From Actibacterium ureilyticum (GTDB lineage: Bacteria; Pseudomonadota; Alphaproteobacteria; Rhodobacterales; Rhodobacteraceae), in the NCBI RefSeq assembly GCF_002285435.1, contig NZ_NSBT01000025.1:1-62500 (forward strand): a stretch of DNA of 62,500 nt. The letters are read 5' to 3'. The translations under genes were made by a program, and so were the position numbers. Below the pieces are notes generated by a model. The model was not told where the DNA came from, did no database searches, and was given only the letters and a program-made list of their open reading frames with translations. Positions 36,142 through 46,773 of the stretch are shown here, in pieces (the stretch's first letter is position 1; each line of letters begins with the position of its first letter).

Positions 36142-36230
36142 GCAAATGGAATTGGGGGTGGCGCGGGGGCGTTGCAAGAGCGCCGCGCAAGGTCCATATA
36201 GAGCGCGACACAGTTTTCATGGGGGTGAGC

Positions 36231-37139
36231 ATGCTTGAACTCGGCGGACAGGGCGCGGCGCCTGCGGGCGATCTGATCAAGGATGTGACCGAAGCGACAT
36301 TCATGGCCGACGTGATCGAGGCCAGCCAGGAGGTCCCCGTTATCGTGGATTTCTGGGCCACGTGGTGTGGCCCGTGCAAGACGCTGGGCCCGATGCTGGA
36401 ACAGGCGGTGACCGAGGCCGGCGGCAAGGTGCGCATGGCCAAGGTCGATGTCGACCAGAACCAGCAGATCGCGGCGCAGTTGCGCATTCAGTCGATCCCG
36501 ACCGTCTATGCCTTTTATCAGGGGCAGCCGGTCGATGGGTTCCAGGGCGCCGTGCCGGGGTCCGAGCTGAAGGCGTTCGTCGATCGCGTGGCCGCGCTGG
36601 CCGGTGATGATGGCGGGCTGGACGATGCGGTCGAGGCCGCCGAGGCGATGCTGGCCGAGGGGGCCGTGGCCGATGCCGCGCAGACCTTTGCCGCGATTTT
36701 GGGCGAGGACCCAGCCAATGCCGCCGCCTATGGCGGGCTGGTGCGGGCGCATCTGGCGCTGGACGAGGTCGAGCGCGCGGGCGAATTGCTTGCCGCCGCC
36801 CCGGCCGAAATCGCGACCGCCCCCGAGGTCGAGGCCGCGCGTGCCCAGTTGGAACTGGCCCGTCAGGCCGCCGATGCCGGCCCCGTGGCCGAGCTGCGCG
36901 CGGCGGTCGATGCCAACCCCGATGACCTGCAGGCGCGGTTCGACCTGGCACAGGCGCTGCACGCATCTGGCGCGGTGGAAGAGGCGGTGGACGAGCTGCT
37001 GGAGCTTTTCCGTCGGGACCGCGAGTGGAATGACGGTGCGGCCAAGACGCAGCTTTTCACCATTTTCGACGCGTTGAAGCCCGAGGACCCGATTGTTCTG
37101 AAGGGGCGCCGCAAACTGTCGTCGATGATATTTGCCTGA
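36231..37139 (+). CDS. Thioredoxin-TPR protein (CnoX/YbbN-like)
   Basis: A 302-residue cytoplasmic protein. Residues about 18-118 form a thioredoxin domain with an intact CGPC active site (46-49, in FWATWCGPCK) and the cis-Pro in QSIPTVYAF. Residues about 120-302 are TPR-type helices rich in Ala and Glu. This is the CnoX/YbbN arrangement, a chaperone-redox protein that hands clients to GroEL and protects them from chlorine or oxidative stress; with CGPC rather than the SxxC of E. coli YbbN it may also be an active reductase. GGGGGTGAGC precedes the ATG at 36231. Confidence 0.9.
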   Translation: MLELGGQGAAPAGDLIKDVTEATFMADVIEASQEVPVIVDFWATWCGPCKTLGPMLEQAVTEAGGKVRMAKVDVDQNQQIAAQLRIQSIPTVYAFYQGQPVDGFQGAVPGSELKAFVDRVAALAGDDGGLDDAVEAAEAMLAEGAVADAAQTFAAILGEDPANAAAYGGLVRAHLALDEVERAGELLAAAPAEIATAPEVEAARAQLELARQAADAGPVAELRAAVDANPDDLQARFDLAQALHASGAVEEAVDELLELFRRDREWNDGAAKTQLFTIFDALKPEDPIVLKGRRKLSSMIFA

Positions 37140-37166
37140 CGCCCTGCGGGTGCTAGATTCCGCTTC

Positions 37167-37811
37167 ATGATCTCCGCTGCCGATCTGCCGGAAACGATAC
37201 CGCTGTTCCCCTTGCCGGGGGCGCTGCTGTTGCCGCGCGCGCGTTTGCCGCTGCATATCTTCGAGCCGCGCTATCTGGCGATGCTGGATGACGCGCTGAA
37301 AACCTCGCACCGCCTGATCGGCATGATCCAGCCACGCGAGGTGCCGGGGCAGGGCGCGTGCAAACTGCACCACATCGGCTGCGCCGGGCGCGTTTCGGCG
37401 TTTTCCGAGACCGAGGATGGCCGGTACATGATCACGCTCAGCGGGATTTCGCGGTTTCGGATGCGGCGCGAGGTGCCCGGGTTCAGCCCCTATATCAAGG
37501 CCGATATCGGCTGGAAGGGGTTCGAGCACGACCTGGATCACGGGGAATCCGATCCCGATTTCGACCGCGACGGGTTCATGTCGGTGCTGGCGCGGTATTT
37601 CCACCAGCTGGATCTGTCCACCGACTGGGACAGTCTGAAGGGCGCCGATGACGAATTGCTGATCAACTCGCTGTCGATGCTGTGCCCGTTCGAGCATGAG
37701 GACAAGCAGGCGCTGCTGGAAGCACCGACATTGGGCAACCGGCGCGAGACGCTGGTCACGCTGATCGAATTCGCCCTGCGCGGCGGCAACAACGAAGAGG
37801 TCATGCAATGA
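37167..37811 (+). CDS. Lon N-terminal-domain (LON substrate-binding) protein
   Basis: A 214-residue stand-alone version of the Lon N-terminal domain (PUA-like fold). The family pattern is [29 protein letters not shown] at residues 11-39, continuing to the [12 protein letters not shown] strand and a helical C-terminal half. It has no ATPase or protease domain. Function is unproven; such proteins may bind peptides or damaged proteins. It follows the CnoX-like gene by 27 bases and overlaps the Trm112 gene by four bases (ATGA), so the three are probably one operon. Confidence 0.9.
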   Translation: MISAADLPETIPLFPLPGALLLPRARLPLHIFEPRYLAMLDDALKTSHRLIGMIQPREVPGQGACKLHHIGCAGRVSAFSETEDGRYMITLSGISRFRMRREVPGFSPYIKADIGWKGFEHDLDHGESDPDFDRDGFMSVLARYFHQLDLSTDWDSLKGADDELLINSLSMLCPFEHEDKQALLEAPTLGNRRETLVTLIEFALRGGNNEEVMQ

Positions 37812-37990
37812 GCGACTCCACCAAGGCCGACCGCAAGATGCTTGAGGCGCTGGTGTGCCCCGTCACGCAGGCCGCGTTGACCTATGACGCGGAAAAGCAG
37901 GAGCTGGTGTCAAAGGCCGCGCATCTGGCCTTCCCAATCCGTAACGGCATTCCGATCATGTTGGTCGACGAGGCGCGCGAGCTCGATTAA
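37808..37990 (+). CDS. Trm112-family protein lacking most zinc ligands
   Basis: A 60-residue Trm112-family protein (YcaR-like), matching the family from [16 protein letters not shown] through [20 protein letters not shown]. coli YcaR has CxxC and a third Cys; here only the first Cys remains (CPVT, then LVSKA), so zinc binding is likely lost. In other organisms Trm112 is an activator of methyltransferases; in bacteria the role is unclear. Coupled to the Lon-N gene by ATGA. Its TAA stop overlaps the converging ubiH-like stop (TTAA). Confidence 0.9.
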   Translation: MSDSTKADRKMLEALVCPVTQAALTYDAEKQELVSKAAHLAFPIRNGIPIMLVDEARELD

Positions 37991-39213
37991 AGCGCCCGGC
38001 CGCTCATCAGGCGTGGCAGGTCGCCGTTCAGCCCCGCGGCCTCGCGGATGAAGCGGCGGCGCAGGGCGGGCATGGCATTGACTGCCCCCATCCCCAGATC
38101 GCGAATGCCGCGCAGCAGCGGGTTGTCGTTTGAAAACAGCCGGTTGAACCCGTCCGTCGCGACCGCCAGCGTGGCCGTATCCCACCGCCGCCAGCTTTGA
38201 TAGCGCGCCAGCACGTCCGCAGCGCCGATATCCTCGCCCCGCCGCGCTGCATCGACCAGAACCTCGGCCAGTGCCCCCACATCGCGCAGGCCCAGGTTCA
38301 GACCCTGTCCGGCAATCGGGTGCACGCCGTGTGCGGCATCGCCCACCAGCGCCAGCCGCGAACCGACGAAGCTGTTGGCCAGCGTCAGGTTCAGCGGATA
38401 GGTGAAGCGTTTGCCCGACAGCGTGATCTTGCCCAGGAAATCACCGAAACGTGGGCGCAGGGCGTTCAGATAGCCGTCATCGTCCAGCGCCTGAATTTGC
38501 GCGGCGGTGTCGTTCCGCTCGCTCCAGACAATCGACGACCGGTTGCCCGGCAGCGGCAGGATTGCCAGCGGACCGGGGGGCATGAAGAACTGATGCGCGA
38601 TGCCATTATGCGGCTTTTCGTGCTCAACCGCGCAGACCAGCGCGGTCTGGCCGTAATCCCAGCCGGTGCGCTTGATGCCCGCGCGTTCCGCCGTGCCGCT
38701 GCGGCGCCCGTCACAGCCGATCAGGACGCGGGCACGGACCACGCCGCCCGAGGCCAGCGTGACTGTCACACCGCCCGGCCGCAAATCCTGTGCCACCACG
38801 GTTTCGCCGGAAAGCTGGGTGATGGCATCCATGCCGTCCATCGCGGTCAGAAACGCCTGCCGCAGGAACCGGTCTTCGAGCATATAGCCCATCGGGCCTT
38901 CTTCGATCTCGGCATGGTCGAATTCCAGAACGAAGGGCGATGGCCCTTCGCCCGCGCGCCCGTCGGTGACCTTGACCTCTAGTATCGGCTGGCTGTGATC
39001 CGCGACCTGCGGCCAGATGCCGATGCCCGACAGCAACCGCTGCGAGGCCAGCGCCAGCGCATAGCCGCGCCCGTCGAAGTCGTCGCCCTGGCGTGTGTCG
39101 CGCGGCAGGGCGTCGATCACCGTCGCCTGCAACCCGGCCTGGGCCAGCGCCAGCGCCAATGCGGGCCCGTTCAGCCCGCCCCCCACGATCACGACATCTG
39201 AATCAAATTCCAT
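37987..39213 (-). CDS. UbiH/UbiF-family FAD-dependent hydroxylase
   Basis: A 408-residue flavin monooxygenase of the UbiH/UbiF/COQ6 family, hydroxylating the aromatic ring during ubiquinone synthesis. The FAD motif [17 protein letters not shown] is at about 10-26, [12 protein letters not shown] is the middle DG motif, and [20 protein letters not shown] closes the FAD site near residue 285. Which ring position it modifies cannot be told from sequence. GAGGGCC precedes the ATG at 39213. It diverges from the amidase gene across 85 bases. Confidence 0.92.
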   Translation of the reverse strand: MEFDSDVVIVGGGLNGPALALALAQAGLQATVIDALPRDTRQGDDFDGRGYALALASQRLLSGIGIWPQVADHSQPILEVKVTDGRAGEGPSPFVLEFDHAEIEEGPMGYMLEDRFLRQAFLTAMDGMDAITQLSGETVVAQDLRPGGVTVTLASGGVVRARVLIGCDGRRSGTAERAGIKRTGWDYGQTALVCAVEHEKPHNGIAHQFFMPPGPLAILPLPGNRSSIVWSERNDTAAQIQALDDDGYLNALRPRFGDFLGKITLSGKRFTYPLNLTLANSFVGSRLALVGDAAHGVHPIAGQGLNLGLRDVGALAEVLVDAARRGEDIGAADVLARYQSWRRWDTATLAVATDGFNRLFSNDNPLLRGIRDLGMGAVNAMPALRRRFIREAAGLNGDLPRLMSGRAL

Positions 39214-39298
39214 GGCCCTCAATATGAGGTCTCGCGCGGGATTGTCCATGCGCTGCACTGCCGCTACCGTTCGGTCCAAACGGCAACGGGGATGTGCG

Positions 39299-40630
39299 AT
39301 GCAGAAAGACTGGCGGGAACTCAGCGCGGCGGATCTGGGCCGCGGCATCGGGGCGGGCAAGATCGATCCGGTCGATCTGACGGATGCGTTTCTGGACGCG
39401 ATCGACGCGCACCCGTTCGGCCCGCGCATCTATGCCCGCACCACCCCCGAGCGGGCAAGGGCCGAGGCACTGGCCGCGCGCGATCGCGCCCGCAACGGCG
39501 TGCGCCGCGGCCTGTTGGACGGGGTGCCGGTGTCGTGGAAGGATCTGTTCGACAGCGCCGGAACGGCGACCGAGGCCGGATCTGCCCTGCTTTCGGGCCG
39601 CGTGCCCGCGCAGGACGCCGAGGTTCTGAAAGCGGCGACGCTGGGCGGCACCGTCTGCCTGGGCAAGACGCATATGTCGGAACTGGCCTTTTCCGGGCTG
39701 GGGCTGAACCCGGTGACGGCAACGCCGCCCTGTGTGAACAACACCGATGCGGTGTCTGGGGGCTCGTCCTCGGGCGCGTCGGCGTCGGTGGCGTTCGGGC
39801 TGGCGCCTGCGGCCATCGGGTCGGACACCGGCGGGTCGGTGCGCATTCCGGCCGCGTGGAACGATCTGGTGGGGCTGAAAACCACGTCCGGTCGCGTATC
39901 CTTGCGCGGGGTCGTGCCGCTGTGCGAACGGTTCGACACGGTCGGGCCGCTTTGCCGCACGGTCGAGGATGCCGCGCTGCTGCTGGCGGTGATCGAGGGG
40001 CAAACGCCCGCCGATCTGCGTGGCGCCGGGGCCGAGGGGCTGCGGCTGGCCATTCTGGACAGCGTGGCTTTTGACGATATCCGCGACGCGCCCCGGGCCG
40101 CGTTCAACAGCGCGGTGGAACGGCTGCGCGCGGCGGGCGCGCGGGTCGATCACATCAAGGTGCCGCAAGTGGCCGAGGCGCTGGAGATGTCGGGGATCCT
40201 GTACACGGCCGAGGCCTATGGCACCTGGAAAGAGGTGATCGAGGCCGCCCCCGACAAGATGTTCCCCGAAATCCTGGAACGCTTCCGGTCCGGCGCGGGC
40301 TATACCGGCGCGGATTACGTGGCCGCTTGGCACCGATTGGAAAACCTGCGCCGCGCCTATCTGGCGGCGACGGCGGGTTATGACGCGGTGATCGTGCCGT
40401 CCAGCCCGATCCTGCCGCCCGATGCCGACAGGCTGATGTCGGACCATGCCTATTACGTGGCCGAGAACCTGTTGGCGCTGCGAAACACGCGGATCGGCAA
40501 CCTGATGGGGCTGGCGGCGCTGACCCTGCCCACGGGCGTTCCATCGGCGGGTATCATGCTGATGACCCCGCCGGGAACCGAGGAAAACCTGCTGCGGATC
40601 GGTGCGGGGGTCGAAGGCGCGCTGGCCTAA
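39299..40630 (+). CDS. Amidase-signature-family amidase
   Basis: A 443-residue amidase-signature enzyme. The Ser-cisSer-Lys triad is visible: Lys81 in SWKDLF, the GGSSSG motif with cis-Ser about 156, and nucleophile Ser180 in GSDTGGSVRIP. It hydrolyses an amide bond; whether aliphatic, aryl or a pathway-specific substrate cannot be said. It is not GatA, since no gatB/gatC neighbour is present. The ATG at 39299 follows GGGGATG. It is followed by a 130-base gap before the aminotransferase gene. Confidence 0.9.
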   Translation: MQKDWRELSAADLGRGIGAGKIDPVDLTDAFLDAIDAHPFGPRIYARTTPERARAEALAARDRARNGVRRGLLDGVPVSWKDLFDSAGTATEAGSALLSGRVPAQDAEVLKAATLGGTVCLGKTHMSELAFSGLGLNPVTATPPCVNNTDAVSGGSSSGASASVAFGLAPAAIGSDTGGSVRIPAAWNDLVGLKTTSGRVSLRGVVPLCERFDTVGPLCRTVEDAALLLAVIEGQTPADLRGAGAEGLRLAILDSVAFDDIRDAPRAAFNSAVERLRAAGARVDHIKVPQVAEALEMSGILYTAEAYGTWKEVIEAAPDKMFPEILERFRSGAGYTGADYVAAWHRLENLRRAYLAATAGYDAVIVPSSPILPPDADRLMSDHAYYVAENLLALRNTRIGNLMGLAALTLPTGVPSAGIMLMTPPGTEENLLRIGAGVEGALA

Positions 40631-40760
40631 ATGCCACAATTCGGTGCGCCAAGGGTCGGAAATCGCCCCCTTTTTCTGGACCCCTGAGACCCGAGCCGGT
40701 ATCTTGGCCGCATACGGGGCGATACGACCCCGAACCTTTGAGGCAGATACATAGGGTCCC

Positions 40761-41942
40761 ATGACCTTTCCCGAGCGGTTTTCGAACCTGCCAGAATACG
40801 CGTTTCCGCGTCTGCGGAGCCTTCTCGACGTGCATGCGCCGGGCGGCGAGGTCGTGCATATGACCATCGGCGAGCCCAAACATGCCTTTCCGGGATGGGT
40901 GCGCGATGTATTGGCCGACAATATCGACGGTTTCGGCAAGTATCCCCCGAACGAGGGCTGCCCCGAGCTGCGCAACGCCATCGCCGATTGGGTCAAGCGC
41001 CGCTATGACGTGACGCTGGATGCCGACACGCAGATCATGGCGCTGAACGGCACGCGCGAGGGGCTGTTTAACGCGGCCATCGCGCTTTGTCCCGAAACCA
41101 AGAACGGCAAACGGCCCGTCATCCTGACGCCGAACCCGTTCTATCAGGTCTATGCCGTGGCCGCGCTGGCCGTGGCCGCCGAGCCGCATTTCGTGAATGC
41201 CGAGGCCGCGACCGGCTTTCTGCCGGATTATACAGCGCTGCCCGCCGATGTGCTGGACCGGGTCGCCATCGCCTATATCTGTTCGCCCGCGAACCCGCAG
41301 GGCGCGGTGGCCGATGATGCCTATTGGCGCGACCTGATCGCCCTGGCCGAGAAACACGATTTCCGCATCTTCGCGGATGAATGCTATTCCGAGATCTACC
41401 GCGACACGCCCCCCACCGGCGCCTTGCAGGTGGCGCGCGACATGGGCGCCGATCCCGAGCGGGTGGTGATTTTCCATTCGCTGTCGAAACGGTCGAACCT
41501 GCCGGGGCTGCGGTCGGGTTTTGTCGCCGGTGGGCCGGAATGCATCGCGCGGATCAAGCAGTTGCGCGCCTATGCCGGGGCGCCGCTGCCGCTGCCGCTG
41601 CAACAGGTCGCGGCGCGTGTCTGGGCGGACGAGGCGCATGTGGTCGAAAACCGCGCGCTTTACGCTGAGAAATTCGCGATTGCCGACGAAGTACTGGGCG
41701 ACGTCCCGGGATACCAGCCGCCGCAGGCCGGGTTTTTCCTGTGGCTGCCGGTCGCGGATGGCGAACAGGCAGCGTTGCAGGCGTGGCGTGAAACCGGAGT
41801 GCGGGTGCTGCCGGGGGCCTATCTGGCCCGCGACACGGCCGCCGGAAACCCGGGCAAGTCATTTATCCGGGTCGCGATGGTGGCCCCAAAACAAGAGATG
41901 CAGCGCGGGCTGATCAAGCTTCGCGACTGCTTATACAAGTGA
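40761..41942 (+). CDS. PLP-dependent aminotransferase, DapC-like
   Basis: A 393-residue fold-type I aminotransferase (class I/II). The PLP lysine is in [16 protein letters not shown] (about 238-253), and the cofactor-binding [19 protein letters not shown] and DECYSEIY blocks are in order. The sequence fits the alphaproteobacterial succinyldiaminopimelate aminotransferase group (DapC), a step in lysine and peptidoglycan precursor synthesis; specificity is inferred. dapB lies at the far end of the window. Its stop is 13 bases before ftsK. Confidence 0.85.
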   Translation: MTFPERFSNLPEYAFPRLRSLLDVHAPGGEVVHMTIGEPKHAFPGWVRDVLADNIDGFGKYPPNEGCPELRNAIADWVKRRYDVTLDADTQIMALNGTREGLFNAAIALCPETKNGKRPVILTPNPFYQVYAVAALAVAAEPHFVNAEAATGFLPDYTALPADVLDRVAIAYICSPANPQGAVADDAYWRDLIALAEKHDFRIFADECYSEIYRDTPPTGALQVARDMGADPERVVIFHSLSKRSNLPGLRSGFVAGGPECIARIKQLRAYAGAPLPLPLQQVAARVWADEAHVVENRALYAEKFAIADEVLGDVPGYQPPQAGFFLWLPVADGEQAALQAWRETGVRVLPGAYLARDTAAGNPGKSFIRVAMVAPKQEMQRGLIKLRDCLYK

Positions 41943-41955
41943 GGATGGGACAGGT

Positions 41956-44859
41956 ATGGCATCGTATCCGATGAAACAGCGCGATCCGCTTTTCGATTCC
42001 AACATGCAGGCGGCAATCGAACGGCGCAGCCGCGAGCTGATCGGTCTGGGTCTGATTGCGGCGGGCATTCTGGTCGCGATGATGCTTGGCTCCTATACGC
42101 CCGACGATCCCAGCTGGCTGTCGGCCACCGACCAGCCGGCGCAGAACCTGCTGGGGCGGTTCGGGGCTTCCATCGCCTCGCCCCTGTTCGTGATCGTGGG
42201 TTGGGGCGCCTGGGGCGTTGCCGTGGGCTTTCTGGTCTGGGGTGCGCGATTCGTCCTGCATCGCGGGGCCGAGCGTGTCTTTGCCCGCGCCGTTTTCGTG
42301 CCCATCGCCATCGCGCTTGTGTCGATCTATGCCACCGTCCACACCACGCCCGCCGATTGGCCGCACAGCTTTGGCATGAGCGGCCTGTTCGGCGAAACCG
42401 TGATGGGCGCGGTGCTGAACATCCTGCCGGTCAAGGCGACATTCGGGCTGAAGGTCATTGCCGCAATCGTGGCCTTTGCCGCCGCTGGCATGTCGCTTTA
42501 TGCGCTGGGCTTCGACGGGGCCGAGCTGCGCCGGATCGGGCGGTTCCTGCTGCTGGGGATGATCGTGGCCTATGACGGGCTGATGCGGCTGTTGGGGCAG
42601 GGCGCGACCGGCGCCGTGCAGGGGGCGCAGGCGCTGCATGCCCGCGCCCGGGCCCGCCGCGCCGCCAATGCGCGCGCGCAGGAATACGCGCCCGAACCGC
42701 GCGTGCACCGCGCCGCCGAACCCGATTACAGCATGGACGCGGCCCCGGTGATCGAGGAGTCGTTCGACGAAAAACCCGGCCTGATGGCTCGCATGCCCTC
42801 GCTGATCCGGCGCAAGCAGGCATCGCTGGAGCCAGAGCTGATCGAGCATCATCTGCCCGACGATCTGGCCGATGCCCCGGGTCCCAATGACGAACGCATC
42901 CGCGCCCGCATCGCCGAGGTGATCAATAACCGCGCCCGGCAGAAGCCGACCCTGAACGCCATGCGCAGCGAACCGCCGCTGATGCGCAGCCGTATGGCCG
43001 AGCCGCCGCTGCACGCCCCGGTGCCGCAGGTCCACGCCACCGCGCCGATGGCCCCTTCCGTCACCGTGCCGCCCGCGCCAGAGACGGATTTCGATATGGA
43101 TATGGCGGCGGCCTATGACGCGCAGCCGGGTTATGACGATTACGATGACCATGCGCCGCTCGACACCGATGACACGCATATGGCCGATCCGATGATGGAC
43201 GAGGCGCCCCAGCAAGCGCCGATGCCCGTGCCGCGTCAGGAATTGTCGCGCCGCGTGGTCCAGCACCCGGTCAAGAAGCCAGTGCAGCCGTCGCGCCGCG
43301 CCCAGGCCGAGGCGCAGCCCGCCCTGCAATTCGAGGAAAGCAGCACCGATTACGAGCTGCCGCCGCTGTCGCTGCTGACCAATCCCACCACCATCGAACG
43401 GCATGTGCTGTCGGACGAGGCGCTGGAGGAAAACGCGCGGATGCTGGAAAACGTGCTGGACGATTACGGCGTCAAGGGCGAGATCGTCAGTGTCCGCCCC
43501 GGCCCCGTGGTCACCATGTACGAACTGGAACCGGCACCGGGCCTGAAGGCCAGCCGTGTGATCGGCCTGGCCGACGATATCGCGCGGTCGATGTCGGCCC
43601 TGTCGGCGCGGGTCAGCACCGTGCCGGGCCGCAGCGTGATCGGGATCGAGCTGCCCAATGCCAATCGCGAAAAGGTCGTCCTGCGCGAGATCCTGGCCAG
43701 CCGCGACTATGGCGATGGCAACCACCGCCTGCCGCTGGCGCTGGGCAAGGATATCGGCGGGGATTCGATGGTCGCCAACCTGGCCAAGATGCCCCACCTG
43801 CTGATCGCGGGGACCACCGGTTCGGGTAAATCCGTGGCGATCAACACCATGATCCTGTCGCTGCTTTACAAGCTGACACCGGATGATTGCCGCCTGATCA
43901 TGATCGACCCCAAGATGCTGGAACTGTCGGTCTATGACGGTATTCCGCACCTGCTGAGCCCGGTTGTGACCGACCCCAAGAAGGCGGTCGTCGCGCTGAA
44001 ATGGGTCGTGGGCGAGATGGAAGAGCGCTATCGCAAGATGTCCAAGATGGGCGTGCGCAACATCGAAGGCTACAACGGCCGTGTCGCCGATGCCCAGGCG
44101 CGGGGCGAGATGTTCAGCCGCACCGTCCAGACGGGCTTTGACGACGAAACCGGCGATCCGATCTTCGAGACCGAGGAATTCGCGCCTGAAAAGATGCCCT
44201 TCATCGTGGTCATCGTCGACGAGATGGCCGACCTGATGATGGTTGCCGGCAAAGAGATCGAGGCCTGCATTCAGCGTCTGGCACAGATGGCGCGGGCCTC
44301 GGGCATCCACCTGATCATGGCCACGCAGCGCCCGTCGGTCGACGTGATCACCGGCACGATCAAGGCCAACTTCCCCACAAGGATTTCGTTCCAGGTGACG
44401 TCCAAGGTCGACAGCCGCACGATCCTGGGCGAAATGGGGGCCGAGCAGCTTCTGGGCATGGGCGACATGCTGTACATGGCCGGTGGCGGCAAGATCACCC
44501 GCTGTCATGGCCCCTTTGTCAGCGACGAAGAGGTCGAAGAGATCGTCAATCACCTGAAATCCTTCGGCCCGCCCGATTACAAGAGCGGCGTGGTCGATGG
44601 CCCCGACGAGGAAAAGGAAAGCGATATCGACGCGGTCCTGGGCCTGGGTGGGAACACCAATGGCGAGGATGCGCTTTACGATCAGGCCGTGGCCATCGTG
44701 ATCAAGGATCGCAAATGCTCGACCTCGTATATCCAGCGCAAACTGGCCATCGGCTATAACAAGGCCGCGCGCCTGGTCGAGCAGATGGAGGAAGAAGGCG
44801 TCGTTTCCAGCGCCAACCACGTGGGCAAGCGCGAGATCCTGGTCCCCGAACAGGCCTGA
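41956..44859 (+). CDS. ftsK: DNA translocase FtsK
   Basis: A 967-residue FtsK that couples chromosome segregation to division at the septum. Residues 1-210 hold four to five membrane helices; about 210-460 is an Ala/Pro/acid-rich linker; the motor follows with Walker [14 protein letters not shown] (about 618-630) and Walker [14 protein letters not shown] (about 751-763). The C-terminal gamma winged helix (about 905-967, [26 protein letters not shown]) reads polar KOPS sequences. Length is shorter than in E. coli because the linker is short. Start 41956 is favoured; a Met five residues later is an alternative. A terminator-like hairpin and lolA follow. Confidence 0.97.
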   Translation: MASYPMKQRDPLFDSNMQAAIERRSRELIGLGLIAAGILVAMMLGSYTPDDPSWLSATDQPAQNLLGRFGASIASPLFVIVGWGAWGVAVGFLVWGARFVLHRGAERVFARAVFVPIAIALVSIYATVHTTPADWPHSFGMSGLFGETVMGAVLNILPVKATFGLKVIAAIVAFAAAGMSLYALGFDGAELRRIGRFLLLGMIVAYDGLMRLLGQGATGAVQGAQALHARARARRAANARAQEYAPEPRVHRAAEPDYSMDAAPVIEESFDEKPGLMARMPSLIRRKQASLEPELIEHHLPDDLADAPGPNDERIRARIAEVINNRARQKPTLNAMRSEPPLMRSRMAEPPLHAPVPQVHATAPMAPSVTVPPAPETDFDMDMAAAYDAQPGYDDYDDHAPLDTDDTHMADPMMDEAPQQAPMPVPRQELSRRVVQHPVKKPVQPSRRAQAEAQPALQFEESSTDYELPPLSLLTNPTTIERHVLSDEALEENARMLENVLDDYGVKGEIVSVRPGPVVTMYELEPAPGLKASRVIGLADDIARSMSALSARVSTVPGRSVIGIELPNANREKVVLREILASRDYGDGNHRLPLALGKDIGGDSMVANLAKMPHLLIAGTTGSGKSVAINTMILSLLYKLTPDDCRLIMIDPKMLELSVYDGIPHLLSPVVTDPKKAVVALKWVVGEMEERYRKMSKMGVRNIEGYNGRVADAQARGEMFSRTVQTGFDDETGDPIFETEEFAPEKMPFIVVIVDEMADLMMVAGKEIEACIQRLAQMARASGIHLIMATQRPSVDVITGTIKANFPTRISFQVTSKVDSRTILGEMGAEQLLGMGDMLYMAGGGKITRCHGPFVSDEEVEEIVNHLKSFGPPDYKSGVVDGPDEEKESDIDAVLGLGGNTNGEDALYDQAVAIVIKDRKCSTSYIQRKLAIGYNKAARLVEQMEEEGVVSSANHVGKREILVPEQA

Positions 44860-44877
44860 TCCCGTCGACAGGACATA

Positions 44878-44910
44878 GCGGGCGCGTGATATTGCCTATC
44901 ACGCGCCCGC
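44878..44910 (+). terminator. 14-bp perfect hairpin between ftsK and lolA
   Basis: The 14-base arms 44878-44891 (GCGGGCGCGTGATA) and 44897-44910 are perfectly complementary around the loop TTGCC. The tail is TTCCCATTTC, so termination may be incomplete, letting some ftsK transcripts read into lolA. Confidence 0.75.
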
Positions 44911-44969
44911 TTCCCATTTCTGAGCCGATGCGGGATGCATTCCCGCCCGGAAATGACTAGGTAGAGCTT

Positions 44970-45578
44970 ATGAAAATGCTTCGTTTCGCCCTCGCCCCGG
45001 TTCTGGCCATCGCCATGACGGTGCCCGCCGCCGCGGAAAAGCTGTCGCTGTCGCAGCTGTCCTCGTATCTCAACAGCTTTTCGACGGCACAGGGGGAATT
45101 CACCCAGGTTAACGCCGATGGCACGCTGTCCACCGGCACGCTTTACATCAAACGCCCGGGCCGTGTGCGGTTCGAATACGCCCCGCCCAACGCCGCGCTT
45201 GTGATGGCGGGCGGCGGCCAGGTGGCGGTGTTCGACCCGAAATCGAACCAGCCGCCCGAGCAATACTCGCTGAAACGCACGCCGCTGAACCTGATCCTGG
45301 CGGAGAACGTCAATCTGGGCCGGGCCAAGATGGTCGTGGGTCATACCAGCGACGGCAAGACCACCACCGTGGTCGCGCAGGACCCCGAGAACCCTGAATA
45401 CGGCTCGATCGCGCTGGTCTTTTCCGACAGCCCCGTGGCGCTGCGCCAATGGGTCATCACCGACGATACCGGGTCGAAGACCACGGTCGTGCTGGGCGAT
45501 CTGAAAACCGGTGTTCAGATCGGCGCCAGCAAGTTCAACATCGTTCAGGAAACCCGCAAGCGGGTCGGCGGGAACTGA
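44970..45578 (+). CDS. lolA: Outer-membrane lipoprotein carrier LolA
   Basis: A 202-residue periplasmic chaperone that carries lipoproteins from LolCDE to the outer membrane. A signal peptide MKMLRFALAPVLAIAMTVPA ends near AAA-EK, followed by the LolA fold: FSTAQGEFTQVNADGTLSTG, LYIKRPGRVRFEY, YSLKRTPLNLIL, and the C-terminal strands. Length and pattern match the family. The ftsK-lolA order is conserved in alphaproteobacteria. Confidence 0.93.
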   Translation: MKMLRFALAPVLAIAMTVPAAAEKLSLSQLSSYLNSFSTAQGEFTQVNADGTLSTGTLYIKRPGRVRFEYAPPNAALVMAGGGQVAVFDPKSNQPPEQYSLKRTPLNLILAENVNLGRAKMVVGHTSDGKTTTVVAQDPENPEYGSIALVFSDSPVALRQWVITDDTGSKTTVVLGDLKTGVQIGASKFNIVQETRKRVGGN

Positions 45579-45584
45579 TCCCGC

Positions 45585-46166
45585 CTAGCGCCGGCAATAG
45601 GCCAGCTGCGACCGGTATGTCTGGGACCGGCTGGCCACCTCGCCCGAGACCCTGAGCAGCCAGGATTTGCTGTTATAGCTGCCCCGCGCGTAACCGGCAT
45701 GCCCCTCGTGATAGGCCAGGTACTGGTTGCGCGCATCATGCAGCGGAATGCCGTTCTTGGACCGGCTCTGGTTCATGTACCAGCCCATGAAATCCGTGGC
45801 GTCGTCGATATCGTCCCGCTTGGCGCGACGGTTGCCGGTGCTGCTGCGGTATTCGTCCCAGGTCGCATCCAGCGCTTGGGCATAGCCGAAGGCCGAACTT
45901 TGCCGCCCCATCGGGATGACCCCCAGCGCATAGCGCAGCGGGGTGCGCGCATCGCCGATGAATTTGCTTTCCTGATAGATCGTCGCCATCTGCACATGCA
46001 CCGGCACGCCCCAGCGACGCTCGGTCCGTTGCATCGCCCGCAGGTATTGCGGTCGCTGGCTGACAATGCTGCACGCATTGTCCAGGTTACGCGGTGCGCT
46101 ATCCGATCCACCGCCGCCGCACCCTGCCAAGACCAGCAGGGTCAAAACGCGAAGAAGTCTGCTCAT
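45585..46166 (-). CDS. SLT-domain (lysozyme-fold) lipoprotein
   Basis: A 193-residue lipoprotein. The signal peptide ends in the lipobox LAGC (Cys16), followed by a Gly-rich stretch and a lytic-transglycosylase-like domain. The likely catalytic Glu is in ATIYQESKF, followed by SSAFGYAQALDATW and the YLAYHEGHAGYARG motif. Such proteins cleave peptidoglycan glycan strands from the membrane face. GCGAGGCAG precedes the ATG at 46166. It converges on lolA, with stops 7 bases apart, and diverges from hspQ. Confidence 0.88.
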   Translation of the reverse strand: MSRLLRVLTLLVLAGCGGGGSDSAPRNLDNACSIVSQRPQYLRAMQRTERRWGVPVHVQMATIYQESKFIGDARTPLRYALGVIPMGRQSSAFGYAQALDATWDEYRSSTGNRRAKRDDIDDATDFMGWYMNQSRSKNGIPLHDARNQYLAYHEGHAGYARGSYNSKSWLLRVSGEVASRSQTYRSQLAYCRR

Positions 46167-46254
46167 CTGCCTCGCCCGATTTTCGTTTTTAATTGCGGGG
46201 ATCATACGCGAAAACGCCCGGACGGGAAATCACATTTCGAACGAACAAGTTCGA

Positions 46255-46284
46255 TTGGCGAAGCGTTCCGAAATTGGTTACAAT
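46255..46284 (+). promoter_or_regulatory. Candidate sigma-70-type promoter upstream of hspQ
   Basis: TTGGCG (46255-46260) and TACAAT (46279-46284) are 18 bases apart, resembling -35 and -10 boxes. Just upstream, TCGAAC (46237-46242) and GTTCGA (46249-46254) form an inverted repeat abutting the -35 box. The transcript would have a leader of about 155 bases. The remaining part of the 277-base gap (46167-46443) holds no gene. Confidence 0.35.
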
Positions 46285-46443
46285 GGACCCAACAAACCGG
46301 CATTGACGGCTGGTGAGGGTTGCAAAACAGGCAGAATCACTGTCATGGGCACGGTCACAGACTGTTTCCGGCATTTTCCACACGGTCTGATGGACAGATC
46401 CTGCCTCGAAAGAGTAAAAGGTCCCCGGTAGGGGTAAAAAGTA

Positions 46444-46770
46444 ATGCTGAAGACTCAAGCAAAATATCACTTGGGCCAGGTTGTGCGCCATCGCAAGCAT
46501 CCGTTTCGGGGCGTTGTCTTCGACGTTGATGCGATCTTTTCCAATACCGAGGAATGGTATGCGGCGATCCCCGAGGACAGCCGCCCGTCCCGTGACCAGC
46601 CGTTCTATCACCTGCTGGCGGAAAACGACCAAAGCTATTACGTGGCCTATGTGTCCGAACAGAACCTGATCCCGGACGAAACCGGCGAACCGGTCGATCA
46701 CCCGGATCTGGACGATCTGTTCGGCGAATTCGAAGACGGCCACTATCCGCTTCAGTTTCAGCTGAACTAG
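46444..46770 (+). CDS. hspQ: Heat-shock protein HspQ
   Basis: A 108-residue HspQ (YccV), a small beta-barrel protein that binds hemimethylated DNA in vitro and acts as a Lon specificity factor. The family pattern is KYHLGQVVRHRKHPFRGVVF at the N-terminus and HLLAENDQSYYVAYVSEQNL in the middle; length matches. No strong ribosome-binding site (GGGG with a long spacer). It diverges from the SLT lipoprotein and converges on GGT with stops a few bases apart. Confidence 0.92.
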   Translation: MLKTQAKYHLGQVVRHRKHPFRGVVFDVDAIFSNTEEWYAAIPEDSRPSRDQPFYHLLAENDQSYYVAYVSEQNLIPDETGEPVDHPDLDDLFGEFEDGHYPLQFQLN

Positions 46771-46773
46771 GCG

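Noticed and set aside
41914-44820. Long open frame antisense to ftsK
   Set aside because: It mirrors ftsK on the opposite strand, has low-complexity composition and no ribosome-binding site, while ftsK has all catalytic motifs.
46237-46268. GTTC/GAAC elements in the hspQ leader as an SOS (LexA) box
   Set aside because: Alphaproteobacterial LexA sites need GTTC-N7-GTTC; here the spacing is 12 or 0 bases.
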